Positions 43,654 to 55,791 of a stretch of 64,000 bases of DNA are shown here, piece by piece. The notes under the pieces were generated by a model. It was not told the origin of the DNA. It was given only the letters and a program-made list of their open reading frames with translations, and made no database searches. Every line of letters starts with the position of its first letter. The stretch's first letter is position 1. The stretch is from Exophiala sp. HKRS030 (lineage: Eukaryota > Ascomycota > Eurotiomycetes > Chaetothyriales > Herpotrichiellaceae): positions 3,162,001 through 3,226,000 of the forward strand of contig JAHWDD010000005.1 of NCBI GenBank assembly GCA_023897205.1, in the 5' to 3' direction. Both the position numbers and the translations under genes were made by a program.

Positions 43654-44775
43654 CTACATCATGCCGGCATAGGGATCGTCGCGGCGCTGCCACGGCTGCA
43701 GGTCGCGCGGATCGCGGTGGCGGATTTGCGTTGGCGACGGCGACACGTGGAACCCGCTGAGCCATTTGGGTAGGATGCTGCGAGGGCGTGGACGTTGGCG
43801 GTGTGATGCTGGTGTGGGCTCACTTTGGTTTGGGGCGACATCGTGCTGGGTATGAGCGGGATTCTGTGTGCGGGGTTGGTGCACGTTTGTGTAGTCTGGC
43901 GGATGTGATGCTTGTGAGGTTTGGTTGTGGTGGTAGTGGTGATGGTGGTGGTGTGACAGCAAGGCTTTGACTTCGGCATTGCGCCGCAAATGTCCCGTGT
44001 AGTCGAGTTCGAGGACTTGGGGCTCGTTCTCGGGCGTATGGTCTGACGTTGTCTCTGGGTTGGAGTGGATATCTGCCGTGACGTCGGCGACTGATGATGG
44101 TAGTGGTAGTGATGGTTCATATAAGGAGTATTCTTTGGCGGCTTCGCAAGCGTAGTCGATGAAATTCTCAACGTCGAACCCAGGTTCGAGCAGGCAGTCG
44201 TGCATGGAAGCCAGCGCACTACGGAGCCAGTCCTCTTCAGACCCGTAGGTCGGTGTATCGCGGAGACGGATGGTGAGTTTGGGGATGAGTTTTGATGGAG
44301 GTTGGGGGAGTGTGCTCGTGGCGATTTTGAGTGTGAGTCGGGATGGGTGGGAGGCAGAGGCGTTCAGAGTCGTCGTTGTCGGGACTGGAGAGGATTCTGG
44401 TCCTGTTGTGGAGGTTGTTGATGGTGGGTCGGTCGTTTGATTGTGTGTTGTGATGATGGTGGTGGTGGACGATCGTTGTGATGCCGTCAATCTCGTGTTT
44501 GTTCGCGATGGTGCTTGCCGGGTAGACTCGGATTCCTCTTTGATAGGAATTGGCCATGATTGTTGACGGAGTTGATGCTTGTGCATGTCGAACAGCACCG
44601 AGTCTGATTTAGGCTCTTCCAGACAAATTCGCGACTGGAATCGTCGAGATCTGGATTTGCCAGATCTGGAGTTGGTGGTGTCGGGAGAGATCAGGATGGT
44701 CCAGTGGGTCGAGGAGGAATATGAAGATGAGGATGAAGAAGTGGGCGTGAAGCCCAAGACGGAGATCTGAGACAT
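43654..44775 (-). CDS. Low-complexity protein of unknown function
   Basis: Intronless frame of 373 residues from ATG at 44775. The N-terminal third is Ser/Thr-rich (MSQISVLGF, then runs of Ser). Residues about 90-150 are Thr/Pro/Ser low complexity. An ordered part near 170-225 is the best candidate domain: LIPKLTIRLRDTPTYGSEEDWLRSALASMHDCLLEP followed by FDVENFIDYACEAAKEYSLYEP. Then a polyhistidine tract (HHHHHHYHHN) near residue 285, and a basic, Arg-rich C-terminus. I do not recognise a family. The central segment looks conserved enough to be a real gene; the low-complexity flanks make chance homology searches unreliable. Confidence 0.6.
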   Translation of the reverse strand: MSQISVLGFTPTSSSSSSYSSSTHWTILISPDTTNSRSGKSRSRRFQSRICLEEPKSDSVLFDMHKHQLRQQSWPIPIKEESESTRQAPSRTNTRLTASQRSSTTTIITTHNQTTDPPSTTSTTGPESSPVPTTTTLNASASHPSRLTLKIATSTLPQPPSKLIPKLTIRLRDTPTYGSEEDWLRSALASMHDCLLEPGFDVENFIDYACEAAKEYSLYEPSLPLPSSVADVTADIHSNPETTSDHTPENEPQVLELDYTGHLRRNAEVKALLSHHHHHHYHHNQTSQASHPPDYTNVHQPRTQNPAHTQHDVAPNQSEPTPASHRQRPRPRSILPKWLSGFHVSPSPTQIRHRDPRDLQPWQRRDDPYAGMM

Positions 44776-46214
44776 GATTGAGTTGTGAAGGTGATGTTAT
44801 GGCGATGTTGAGAGTGCTGCCTGACGAGAATAGCAAGGGATGTTGTTGTTCTTTTTGTTGTTTCAGGAGGAGGTGATGGATATATGCTTGTGTTGCAAGA
44901 CGTCGTATGATGGATTTAGGTCAATGAGCCCCTTGTCAGCTGATGATACTCGTGGATCTCAACTATGAAAAGGGTCGGTCTGCCTCCAGCTGGATGTGGT
45001 CGGAAGAGTAGGATGTGCGTCACTCTTGAGTAGGCGGGGAGCCAATGTCGAAGTCAGGCAATGCGTAATCAAACAAATATCCCAGTCGAATCAGGCAGAC
45101 CTGGATGATATATTGCTACAAAGATCCGGGGTTCCGAACCTGTATAGATGTTGCTGACAGAAGGATTCCCGGGGTTCGGTCAATGGATTTGGTAGATGTA
45201 GAAAAGGGGGGATGATTAGTAGTCGAGGTTAAATTTTCAAATCTCAAAGTGAGATACACTCATCATGGTAGAGAAGATATACCTTTGGTTCCTGGTCCCC
45301 TGGCTCTGATATTGAGTATCCGAGGGGATCCACCATGGTCAGAATGTTCTCAAACCAATACCTAAGAATGCGTAATGCTCATCCTGACGTGGCAAGCATG
45401 ATCATTTTCGGACAAGGCTTACCTTTTGAGCGAATGAGGCCGTGTTGATATTACCTATTCATCGGAGATGAGGCAAAAGGTTTGCTGGAAAATCCACATC
45501 TCATATCGGCCTCTGCAATTGCAAGGAGAGGGTTGTCGGATAATAGTCCGGAAGGGGGTGGATGATCATTCTGGCTGGGAATGGAAGAAGATGGTGTCGT
45601 CCGTCTATTATGAGGGATCAGGATATTCATTCCGCACCTTCGCCCAATCAACGACGACTTGACTATGACATCCTGCTGAGTCATTTTATGGGTGATGTTA
45701 TTGCCGAGTCAAGTCCGAGCCGTTTCGAGGTCATGTCTGGATCCTGAATATAAGCCTCATTCATCTATGATGTTGGGGTCTTGCGTTTCGTGAATGATGG
45801 ACTTCTATCCACGTGGCTCGGAATCAATGAAGATGGCTGACGATGAGAATAGCGAGACACGGTCATACTACCCCCATCAGAAATTGTTCATGTTTGATTC
45901 TGTCCAGAGATTTGTAGATAGTGGAGGGTATCATTGAGATGCATTCATACTATCATGTTGGAGTTTTGCATGTTATACAATAGAAGCTGCTAACATTGAA
46001 ACCACAAGATGGCCTCATCCGTCACACCAGAGGATTCGCTACCTATGTTGTGTTGGGATATAATTACAACCTTTCCAAGCGAGATCACAGCTTCAATCAA
46101 GCCCGGGTGGTTTTCCAATCTGCGGTGCAGCAGACTTCCTCATACTGGGATAGTATAGAGTAAAGACGGATCAAGACACAATCACATCTGTGCTTGGCAG
46201 CGCCATCTTCCCAT
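44776..46214. other. Intergenic, nothing identified
   Basis: About 1.4 kb between minus-strand genes. No repeat, RNA gene or supported frame seen. Confidence 0.45.
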
Positions 46215-46967
46215 TTATACCGTTGATGGGTAGTTACCGCCCTTTTTCCTGTTGAAAGCTCGTTGATCTTTCAGCCATCTCCTATAATCGGCTACACTGC
46301 CAACCTTTTCGCCATAAAAGTCCGGGACTGGATTATTGGTGCTGGCTCCGCTGGGATTCACACGGTGTCGCTTTATTCTTTCAAAGAAGGCCTTCTCCTT
46401 GATAGTAAACTCTGGCAGGCGACTTCGGTGTAGCAACCTCCAAAGGCCGTTTCCAAAGGCTGGTCCGATCAACCAGCCCAGAAATGTAGCCCCGAAGGTA
46501 GCTAATCCCATGCTGATAAAGGGATCAGTGGGAACGAGTGCCTGGACCGTGCTGACAGCATCAGGAATCTCTGTGAGAGCAACAAACGCAGCTCCCGTTG
46601 TTGCCACTGCGGAGATGATTGAAGAGGACAAGGCATATCGGCGACGAGAGGTTCGAAGGCGGAAAAAAGTGTTCCAATCGAGAACTTGATTCGGGGGAAT
46701 TGAACTTGATGTGGCAGATGCAGTTGATGTTGATGCTTTACGTGTCTTGCATAGTGAGGGCGTAAAAAACGATGAGGGTGTCGAGGTGTTGTGAGGATTG
46801 GCAGCTAAAGGTGCAAGCTTGGGAGATTGTAGTAGGCGAGGCCGGCTCGTTGAATGAAGGACAAATGTTGAAGCATGGCGATTGGAGGCTAGAGGAATGT
46901 TTTTGGAGGAGATCTTGGTGTGGGAGAGCTGTAGACCCAGTCTGGTCGCGGTCGCATTGACAGGCAT
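46215..46967 (-). CDS. PAM17: PAM17, TIM23 import-motor subunit
   Basis: Inner-membrane protein that organises the Pam16-Pam18 part of the presequence translocase motor. Intronless, 250 residues. Residues 1-90 are Ser/Thr/Arg-rich with few acids, as in a mitochondrial presequence. The mature part starts with VLDWNTFFRLRTSRRRYALSS near 93. Two hydrophobic segments follow (IISAVATTGAAFVALTEI and MGLATFGATFLGWLIGPAFG). The signature C-terminus then reads EKAFFERIKRHRVNPSGAS, NPVPDFYGEKVGSVADYRRW and LKDQRAFNRKK. All diagnostic blocks are present and the frame is intact. Identification firm. Confidence 0.95.
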   Translation of the reverse strand: MPVNATATRLGLQLSHTKISSKNIPLASNRHASTFVLHSTSRPRLLQSPKLAPLAANPHNTSTPSSFFTPSLCKTRKASTSTASATSSSIPPNQVLDWNTFFRLRTSRRRYALSSSIISAVATTGAAFVALTEIPDAVSTVQALVPTDPFISMGLATFGATFLGWLIGPAFGNGLWRLLHRSRLPEFTIKEKAFFERIKRHRVNPSGASTNNPVPDFYGEKVGSVADYRRWLKDQRAFNRKKGGNYPSTV

Positions 46968-49514
46968 GGCTAATGGTGTAGGTCGAGGAAAAGGTAGAGA
47001 CGTAGCGAACCAAGTCGTCCCAGGTCAGACAGGAAGCACCGAGTTTCGAGATTCGGTTGAGGTGACACGTTTGCTTTGGCGATGATTGCAGGGCCAAGTG
47101 GAACTGAAATGAGCTGCACAGGAATAGCAGCTTATGGATTAAGACTGCACAAGGCTGATCAGAGGATCATGTCGCGAGATACTGCGATGGTGTGGAGGGT
47201 CACCTCGAGCCATGGAGAGATTTCCCAAGGTTGGAGTGATGCCAAGCCAGATCACGTTGTTGGACCATCGTTGCACGTGAAATCGACCTCAGCCACACCC
47301 GGCGGACCACAGTCCTCAAGTCCTCAAGTACTCGGTACCTCAAGTTCTGCTCTTTCAGCTAGTAATCCAAGGTACCAGATACCAAATACCCATACACGCC
47401 TCTTCACTCAAGGAAATCCAAGATGGATCAACACATTGATCTCGACATGATCCCTATATTCTGAAGCTCTTGTCTCATGTTGTCCCACAAGCCTTCACAT
47501 GCCGTTGGGTCGCTGACCACCCAAGTATGCATCTTTATGTGGGAACCTCGTACTGCTGTTTACCCAGTATTCTACCAGATTATTCTACCAGATTGTCTCA
47601 CTCTCAGTCCTTGGTTGATGGCGATGATTGACTCGCTACCAACTGACAATCATCCCAGTGGTCTGCGCACGACGCCTCCCGGCGATCAACTTGGTCGTAA
47701 GTTGCAGATATGCTCGTACAAAGTTGCCATCTCGGCGGCCGGGATTGCCGTCGGTAGCTGATAGTCTACTGCCTACGGAGCACACGCATCAATTGCATAT
47801 TTGCAATGCACTGTTCAGCTCCAAGGGCCCAGCGACGCCGCCGCATACGGAACGGCCACTAGCCCGTCGGCGTGGTGGAGTGCCTGGAATGAGCGCTCCG
47901 TAAATAGCGTCAGATCAATAAAAGTTTGAGTTTCTGGCTAACCAAGTTACTGTACGGAGCACTCGGTAGTTGAGTACCTAGTAATTACCTAGTAGGTTGG
48001 CCGTTACTCTGGTCAGAAATGGTATCCGTACATGCATGATGTTCGATTGTACAGTACATATCCGACAGAGGCATCTCGGGAGTTAATTTAATTAGGTAGC
48101 TGGGTACCTACAGTAGGTGCGAGTAGGTATACTCCGTACCTAGGTAGATAGAGAGTTAATTCCCTAGAGTTAGTTGGCAGTTAAAGTACCCCTGGCCCGC
48201 CGCCCTAGGCTTACCCAGGCTCACCAGGCTTACCAGGCCTTGTGCCTTGCTAACCACAACACTTTAGTCTTTCTCCCTCTCGGGAACCAATAGTTGCTGC
48301 TCAAAGCCACCTGCCGAGTACACCTACACCCTCTACCGTTCAGCGTGGCAACTCGTACTCCAGGGGTGCCAATCAGGACGCAAGATTCTAGAGACTTGGA
48401 CGAGAGTTCCCTCGGGGACGCCATTGACAGGCCATACATTGCTAAGAACTCCCCCTGGAACCCTCAGCCGGGTTTGGGGCCCATGGAATCGCCGAAAGCC
48501 TGTGCGAATAACGGCTAACTTCTAAAGACTGGGGCCTGTTTATGTACTAGGCACCTACTAGGGACTCCCTATACGGGCTATACGGGCAAGACTTGCAGCC
48601 CGAGGCCCTGCAGAGTCGTCTGTGCCTATCGCTATCGCCATCACCATCACCGATCCAGAACTGCCGCTCCCCTTCCCACCAAAACATCACTATCCACCCA
48701 CCTACTAAGTAAACCAAGTTGAATAAGTTCAGGTCCTTAGCCTTCCCCGTAGAGTCCTAGTTAGACCGAGTACTTCCCTATCTCGGGGCCTTGGGTATTT
48801 TCCTCCTTCCTCCCAGCCGTCCTTGCGGTAACTCATGCCCCGCCCAATGCCCATCAACAAACCACTAGGTAGTTCACTAGTCAGTTAGTTGGCTCACTAC
48901 TCAACTATAGGCGACTAGTCAGGTAGTTAGGTGGTTAGGTAGTTAGCAAGTTGCTGCCGCTTTCCGTCTTCCACTTTCTTCTCGACTCTCAAGTCTTGAG
49001 TCTCGATTAGTCGATATCTCCCTGCACAATCTAGAGTCTAGACAAGGCGGGCACCCAAGCACCCATGATTCCAACTTAGTGAACGTGGTTAACAAGCACT
49101 ACAAGGTACTCATTATTCAAGACCAACCCAACACCAAGTCGTAAGGTCCTAATTAGTTAGCTAGGTAGTTACTTAGTACTTGTAGTAGCCGTAGTCCTCG
49201 TTCCTTCGTCCTCCGTCCTTAGTCGTTGGTCTTTTGGTCTTCGATCCTTCACCTCGCGTTTCTTCCATCTGGTCCTGTTCTCGTCTATCACATTGCACAT
49301 TCGGCAACTCCAGACTCTCACCAGTCTGATCCTTATCTGTCCATGATTATCCCTCCGCGTCTCCCAAAATGCTGCTGATTCTTCACCGACGTTCAACTAC
49401 TCTTCCTGCGCTTGGTCCATCTTGAGCAGATCAACACCACTCCTCATGTTGTCACAACTTATTCCTAGCCTCCGCTAGCATCGCTCTCCTCTCCCACCCT
49501 CACACTCATCAATC
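46968..49514. other. Long divergent intergenic region with TAGGTA/TAGTTA-rich DNA
   Basis: About 2.5 kb between PAM17 and the Zn2Cys6 gene. 47940-48180 and 48860-49170 are rich in imperfect repeats of GTAGGTAC, ACCTAGTA and TTAGGTAGTTAG. TACGGAG words occur at 47774, 47896 (reverse), 47953 and 48130 (reverse, full TACTCCGTA). 48190-48245 has CCAGGCTTACCAGGC direct repeats. No gene supported. Confidence 0.5.
48860..48960. repeat. Imperfect TAGTTAGGTAGT repeat cluster
   Basis: Short units related to TAGTTAG/GGTAGT recur many times in about 100 bases, interspersed with ACTAGT. Similar words are scattered at 47960-48180 and 49150-49175. Confidence 0.5.
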
Positions 49515-52336
49515 ATGCCCGGCCCAAGAAATCCGATCAGGATGGCAAAGAAGTGAAGAAACGTTCCAGAAATGGTTGCTGGTGGGTCTTTGCATCACTT
49601 TCCCCGTTGCATTGCTTGTCAATGATCGAGACATGAGACTGACACACCCCCAGGCCCTGCAAATCTCGCAAAGTCAAATGGTACGACAACCTGACTACTC
49701 CTCCTCCTCCACACATCCTTTCCGAATCCCTGGAGACTGACATCTCGTGTCTTGTAGCGGAGAAGAGAAGCCCGCCTGTTCCAACTGTCAGAGGCAAGGC
49801 GAGGCCTGCGATTATAGTATCCGATTGAACTGGGATGGTCGCAGTAAGAAGAAAGATGATTCAAAGTCGGGTTTACAAGTCCTGTCCTTCGGGCATCGCC
49901 AGTACAATTCCACTCTCAACCACAACCTCGCCCGTCCACTTCTCCTCCTGCGCCGATACTGGGCAACGGCTTCGCCAACATAAATGGCGCCCATGACCAG
50001 GCCATCACTGTACATCATCCTTCACAGAGCCCGCTCCCCAATCTAGAATACAAAGTCGACCCCTCCACGCCAGACCCAGCCTTACCTCCAATCCACGACT
50101 TCAAGACCAACGGACATGGTCATGTTCATGACTTTGCCCCAATGATACTTCCGCCGCCTCCGCCCATCTTGAGAACCCTCAATGGGGTGAAAGCGCCTCA
50201 ACAGGCAGTATCCAAGAATCTCCTCCAATTCCGAGTCTCCGACAGTCTTTGTCTCTACCAGCATACCCTTCTCCTTCCGAATCGGGCTTCGGAAGCCCCA
50301 ATCTGGTCAATGGAATGTTCAATTTCAATGGCTCAATGCATATGCCACCTCCCATGCCCACCTCCAATCCCGCCCACTACCAGGAATCTACCACTTCGCC
50401 GTACAATAGTGCCAAAAGAATGAGATTGAGTCCAAGAACAGACAACTTCGGAAGACCATCTTTCCAACGGTCCGGTTCGTACGGACCCAACGAAACAGAC
50501 GAGCCACCAAGGGTTCAATTCAACACAAGCAATCCGACCTTCTTCCCACCCTACCTCACGAATCCGCTGACCCCGGCCACCTCGGCCACTTCGCAAGTGT
50601 CCCAGGACAATGAGGACCGTCGCATATCTGTGAGTTCACTTTTATCCGAAGATCCTGAGCCAGACGAAATTCAACCACCTAGTCAAAATGATTATAATGG
50701 AGGTATTGAGGATCCCATTCCTCGACGTGGCTCTCTCCACCAGAGAATGATCTCGTATTCTGAGACCGAGACCTACGGGCAGGACCGTGGAAATGTTGAT
50801 CTCGACATTCCGAGGAACAACGATACAATGGCCATCTCGGGAATGTCGCCATCCGAACATAGTGATTTGGACAACTGGACGATTGACGCCGAGCTTGGGG
50901 TGCCTGAATTTGGTTTTGGTCTGGACACACGTGAGACGGCATTCCAGGGAGGAGGCTACTATGCATCGCCTGTTCTCATCAAGATCCCTCGGAAATTGGA
51001 ACCTCTGCCACGGACCCTATCGGAGAATCCATGAATTTACTTTATTTTCACCATTTCTTGAACAACACCGCCAGGATACTTGTACCGCATGACTGTCCAG
51101 AAAACCCCTTCAAGACAATCCTGCCCAAAAGTATGTTTTCACTGCAAGAACTGCAGAGGTCTTTACTGACATGTCACAGTGGCCATGGAGAATCCCAATC
51201 TACTCAACCTTCTCTTAGCATATTCAGCTTGTCATAGGGCAAGATTACTGGGACATCCTGAACCGATCAACCGGATTGCCATATGGGTCCGAGATGTTTT
51301 CCCATCCCTGAGACAAACCCTGGACGATGTCTCGAACACGGCCGTGTCGAACGCAAACTTGGCCACCGCCATCATGCTCGCATCTATCGAGATTATATCC
51401 CCTTCAAGTTTTGGGGTTTCTATCCCTTGGCAAGATCATTTGAGTATGGCAAGAAGTATCATTCGAGCTCGAGGCGGACCTCATTCGGTATCTCGCAAAG
51501 ATCCTGTCATGTATTTTTTGACAAGATGGTTGGCATATCTTGATGTACTGGGCTCGCTGTCTGGTCGACGTAACGAGGAGCCATTGTATGCAGGAAATTA
51601 TTGGTCGAGTTCTCATGACGAAAGTACATCAGCGAAAGAACTGTCCCTGACAGATGAAGATGAAGCCGATGATGACGATTTTACGATTGACTGTTTGCTT
51701 GGATTCACTACTCGATGTGTGTCGATTTTGGCCCAAGTGGCGTTATTGGCAAAGGAATGTGAAACAGCCCGGATTGATTTTGCAACGGGACAAATCAACG
51801 AAAACTGGCGTCCTTCTGCTGAGGTTGCGAGAAAAGCTGCCAAATTGCGCAAAGATCTGGAACATGCACGGAATCATGAACAGATTTCCTGCCTGCACCA
51901 TAGTCCTCAACTTTCCAAAGCCACCATGGCCAACTCACGTCGTGGTTCGGCATATGCTGAAATGTCACAAAAAGACGCCGAAGAATCTTTGGCGACCAAT
52001 TCAGCCTTCCACTGGGCCGGAATGATTCACCTTTTACGCAGAGTTGACAATCTTCCCAGAAGTGATAGCCGAGTTCAAACAGCAGTGCACGAGATTGTCA
52101 AGATATTACAGACCATTCGTGAGGGTGGAAGTGCACAGGCTTGCTTACTTTTTCCAATGTTTACGGCCGGGGTTGAAGCCGAAGACCCCAGGGACAGGAC
52201 AGAGGTTCTAAATAGGATCAGAGGCGCAGAGGGACTTGGTATGTGTCAAGTCAGCCGTGCAAGGAAAATCATGGAACAAGTATGGAGAACTGGTATGAGT
52301 TGGGAGAGTTTAGTCAATGGAGAATTCCTAGGTTAA
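49515..52336 (+). CDS. Zn2Cys6 transcription factor with PF11951-type domain, four frameshifts
   Basis: Fungal nuclear regulator. Inferred exons 49515-49581, 49654-49680, 49758-51130, 51180-52336. The binuclear zinc cluster is split over three exons: RNGCWPCKSRKVKCGEEKP then ACSNCQRQGEACDYSIRLNW, with all six Cys spaced as in the Gal4 class. A Pro/Ser-rich linker follows. The regulatory domain (fungal-specific TF domain 2) starts at MNLLYFHHFLNNTARILVPHDC, continues with MAMENPNLLNLLLAYSACHRARLLGHPEP, then helices to the end (SWESLVNGEFLG). The frame is broken at 49523-49525, 49869-49871, 50137-50140 and 51029-51030, each needing one extra base in a short C or G run. With the breaks ignored the protein is complete and of usual length (near 880). 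Target genes unknown. No biosynthetic cluster is adjacent. Confidence 0.85.
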
Positions 52337-53242
52337 AGGAATCCATCGGTGTTTTGGATGCAAATATTGCTTCAAGTTACAAGTTACGAAGAGTATGATG
52401 CTCATTTGTCTTTCTGCAAGCGGTTCAGGATGAGTACGATTCGAAATGAAAGGAAATGTATCGAAAAGTTAGTCGGTATGTTTTGCAATGTTGATGTCTT
52501 TGGCCATGAAGGGAGGGTTATGGACATCAGAGTAAGTAGTGGCTTGACAATGGGAACTTGTCTCTTCCTGATTATCATCGAATCTTGCTATGATTGGTTA
52601 TATAGGTAATCAGAATAGTGGAATCCAGCCCTCGACCCTTTGAGAGCATCAGCCATGCACAACATCTCAAATCTCTCCACGTTAATTCGGTTTGAGGACT
52701 TGGTACGCTAGAAACCTATGAAATGCTCACGCCGCCGCCTACCCGAACCATCTCCTCCAATCAGATTCTCGGTCTTTTCCACCCATCCTTGGCTACCCAC
52801 TTGAGACATGTTAATAACGACGTTTAGTCCACGTCGGCACCAACTACGTCAGCAAAGTAGGGTCAGATTGTTTCCTGTTGGGTTTTGCATTGATACAGCT
52901 CGTCGACCACCTGTCTCTGATCACAGTCGTATATTTTCGTGGGAAGATTCATTGACGTTGAGGGTGTTTCGCCAATCTGAGTGAGTGAGTGAATGAGTGA
53001 GTGAGTGGCCCAGGATCAAGCATCATCCGCGCACCGCAAACCAAGACAGAGACATCCAAGCCATCTGTCGATATCATCTTGTCGGCCATTCAGTGCCTAT
53101 TCAGTGCCTGTAGCCACAAGGCTCCGAGTTGAAAACCCACACATACCGTCCCAACCAACGAGGCCAGCCAATATCACCTTCCATCACGAGGCATCACTAC
53201 CAGTTATCGACTTCTTCCCAACACACCCATCTGGCCTTCAAC
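52337..53242. other. Intergenic, one microsatellite
   Basis: About 900 bases. A GAGT tetranucleotide repeat lies at 52981-53007. The rest should be a promoter; a frame running into the next gene from 53129 is probably leader. Confidence 0.5.
52981..53007. repeat. GAGT microsatellite
   Basis: Six to seven copies with one GAAT variant, about 240 bases upstream of the next start. Confidence 0.8.
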
Positions 53243-54071
53243 ATGTCTCGACCCAACTCCCCTCCAACACTCACACCCCCAACCAGCAGCGACCAACGCA
53301 ACCTCACCAGTCGACAAATTAATCCAACAGCACCCGCTACAACGGCTCGCATCACCATCACGCAGCATCTCCTCGCTCATCCACATCCTCGGCCTAGCCT
53401 CCTTCGCCTCAAGCTTCAACTACCTGGTCACACACCCGAACCACATCAACCAAGCGTTCGGATGGCACTTCCAATTCCTAACCATCATCGGCCTGTCGCT
53501 GGCGACACTGACCTTCACGCTGGGCCTGCTGGCCGACACCACGCTGTCGCCCACTCTGTTCACAACCAAGAACCTGCTCTCCATGTGCTCGGCGCCGATG
53601 GAAGTGCTGATCTCGGTGCTGTACTGGGGCCTGCGGGCCGTCGACCCGGCGCTGGTGGTTCCACCCGACCTCGAGCTCCCGCTGCCCGCGGACCTGGGCT
53701 TTCACCTCGCCCCCGCGGTCTTCTTGGTCCTGGATCTCCTCTTGCTCTCGCCGCCCTGGTCGATCTCCGCCGTCCCCGCTGTGGGGCTCAGTTCGGCCAT
53801 TGCCTTGGCCTATTGGCTCTGGATCGAGGCCTGTTTTCAGAGGAATGGCTTCTATCCCTATCCCTTGTTTGAGCTGTTGGCGTATCATCAGAGAATCGCG
53901 CTTTTTGCGGCCAGTGCGTTCATCATGGCGATTTTGACGTTGGTCTTGAAGGCGGGTTATGGAGTGGTTAATGGCCGTTTGCCCTGGGTGGTGGTGGCGG
54001 TGGCGGTGAGGGTGGTGAGACGCAGAGGGAGAGGCTGGGGAGGGTTAAGGGGTAAGAATGTGTGGGTGTGA
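53243..54071 (+). CDS. FAR-17a/AIG1-like multispan membrane protein, frameshift near the start
   Basis: Member of the FAR-17a/AIG1 (androgen-induced gene 1/ADTRP) family; animal members hydrolyse fatty-acid esters of hydroxy fatty acids. ATG at 53243 starts MSRPNSPPTLTPP. Beyond the C run 53276-53280 the coding frame changes, as if one C were extra. It then reads TSPVDKLIQQHPLQRLASPSRS, ISSLIHILGLASFASSFNYL, and the family core FGWHFQFLTIIGLSLATLTFTLGLLAD. MCSAPMEVLISVLYWGL, a conserved C-terminal half (WIEACFQRNGFYPYPLFELL) and about five more hydrophobic spans follow. Catalytic residues of the family (Thr and His) are likely in the core but I did not assign them. The C-terminal tail is Arg/Gly-rich and may be non-conserved. 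Confidence 0.8.
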
Positions 54072-54538
54072 GTGTGATTGTGGTTGTGGTTGTTGTACTG
54101 GTGGTTGTGGAGAGGCTGTAGAAGGGGAGGTGTGGTTGGGTTGGATTGGGTTGGTGCTTGAGTGGTATGCGGCCAAAGGCGATCAAAGGCGAGATGATTT
54201 GGAGATGTCAGAGGACGCTCAACGTTCGCATTGAGGGAGTCGAGGTGGTCGGAGATAGGGGCTTTTCGACTTGGGGAGACATGCCATTCCGCCTGTGTAG
54301 GTGTGCAGGTGTGCATGCATGACAATGACAATCTCACTGTGTTGCTCTAGGCAGGGTATTTTAATAGATTTCGAGAGGGGACTGTCCGATGAAGATGGGT
54401 GTTTGGGCTAAATACTTGAGGGTTAGACTCGTTTGACTACAGCATAGAATAGAGTTGGTCACGGCTTTGTCAATAGATATAAACAACGGTCGAATGATGT
54501 CGTAATAGACCTATGATCTTTGGTCTATCTAGTTTCAT
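54072..54538. other. Convergent 3' regions, G-rich strand
   Basis: 54060-54160 is strongly G/T-rich on the plus strand (GTGTGGGTGTGAG, GGTTGTGGTTG, TTGGGTTGGATTGGG). It may form secondary structure. No gene. Confidence 0.5.
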
Positions 54539-55597
54539 TCATTGAATCTCCGAATAAGCATTTAGTGCTAGTTGGCCACCCAGATGTGCGTAGAGCACTG
54601 TACTCCCAGACTTGATTTCACCCTTCTTCACAAGATCTATCAGACCAGCCAGACTCTTACCCTCATACACTGGGTCTGTAATGAATCCTTCTGTCCTTGC
54701 ACCAAAGCGGATGGCTTCCAAAGTGGCTTCATCTGCAATACCATAAATCCCTCCATGATATCTAGTGTCCAAAATGATATCCTTTTCATCAATATCAGAA
54801 TCTTGCAGGCCAATCTTTGTGCCTGTCTGTTTAGCGATACGCAACACTTGTGCGAATGTTTCTTCCGGCTTGGCTGAAGCATCGATTCCAATGACTCTCC
54901 TTGGTGGCGACTGATCGGTCTTCTCCAAAAGTTTAAACCCGGCGACCATACCAGCGAAGGTCGAGCCCGTAACAGCGCAGACGATGATGGTGTCAAAGAA
55001 AAGTCCTTGGGACAATTCTTGGGCTCGAACTTCGAATGCCCATCTTGCAAAGCCTAGACCACCGAGTGGATGATCTGATGCACCAGCGGGTATATAGTAT
55101 GGCTTTCCACCAGCGTCAATGACTTCTTGAGTCAAACGTGCTAAAGTTTCTTTGTGCTCAATTCCAAAGCCTGACGAATCCAGACGAACATCGGCATTCA
55201 TCAACCTGGACAGTTGAATGTTTCCGACTTTATCGTAGCCGACATCTTCGTGTGGAACCCATTTCTCCTGGACGAGCTTGGCTTTCAGTCCGAGTTTGGC
55301 AGCAATTCCAGCAACTTGCCTGGTGTGGTTGGACTGAAAGCCTCCGATAGACACTAGAGTGTCGCATTTGTTGGCCAAGGCATCGGGGACAAGATACTCT
55401 AGTTTTCGGGTCTTGTTGCCTCCAAAAGCAATGCCTGAATTGACGTCTTCCCGCTTCGCATAGATGGCAACCTTGCCTCCGAGTGCTTCGGAAATACGAG
55501 GTAAGGAATGAATAGGCGATGGACCTAATGTCAAGTCGTGGCGAGGAATGCTTGCGAATGGCTCAGGAATGCCGAGATCCAAGGCGATGGAAGCCAT
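54539..55597 (-). CDS. acdS: 1-aminocyclopropane-1-carboxylate (ACC) deaminase
   Basis: PLP enzyme that breaks ACC, the ethylene precursor, into alpha-ketobutyrate and ammonia. Fungal homologues occur in plant-associated species and some act as D-cysteine desulfhydrases. Intronless, 352 residues. The PLP lysine is in [12 protein letters not shown] (Lys62). [13 protein letters not shown] supplies the phosphate and substrate site and [12 protein letters not shown] binds PLP phosphate. The C-terminal Tyr region reads [14 protein letters not shown] near 315 and [12 protein letters not shown] ends the protein. The N-terminus [21 protein letters not shown] matches both bacterial and fungal forms. 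The family is patchily distributed and thought to have moved by horizontal transfer; nothing here shows recent transfer. Substrate (ACC or D-cysteine) cannot be told from the sequence alone. Confidence 0.9.
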   Translation of the reverse strand: MASIALDLGIPEPFASIPRHDLTLGPSPIHSLPRISEALGGKVAIYAKREDVNSGIAFGGNKTRKLEYLVPDALANKCDTLVSIGGFQSNHTRQVAGIAAKLGLKAKLVQEKWVPHEDVGYDKVGNIQLSRLMNADVRLDSSGFGIEHKETLARLTQEVIDAGGKPYYIPAGASDHPLGGLGFARWAFEVRAQELSQGLFFDTIIVCAVTGSTFAGMVAGFKLLEKTDQSPPRRVIGIDASAKPEETFAQVLRIAKQTGTKIGLQDSDIDEKDIILDTRYHGGIYGIADEATLEAIRFGARTEGFITDPVYEGKSLAGLIDLVKKGEIKSGSTVLYAHLGGQLALNAYSEIQ

Positions 55598-55791
55598 GTC
55601 TCTTTATGGATTTTATGCTGGAGGTAATGATTGACGAAAATGACTTGGGAAAAGATAGAAGTCATACTTTTGTAGTCGAGCAGGAATGGATCGAAGTTGG
55701 GAAAAGGCCAATCAGAAACGTGGTTGACCGTCGGGGCTTGGCTTGGCAATCCTTTGGAAGACCGATGACAACCGACACGCCCTTGGATTCA
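55598..55791. other. Short intergenic spacer
   Basis: Promoter of the ACC deaminase gene and 3' end of the next gene; 194 bases, nothing distinctive. Confidence 0.5.
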
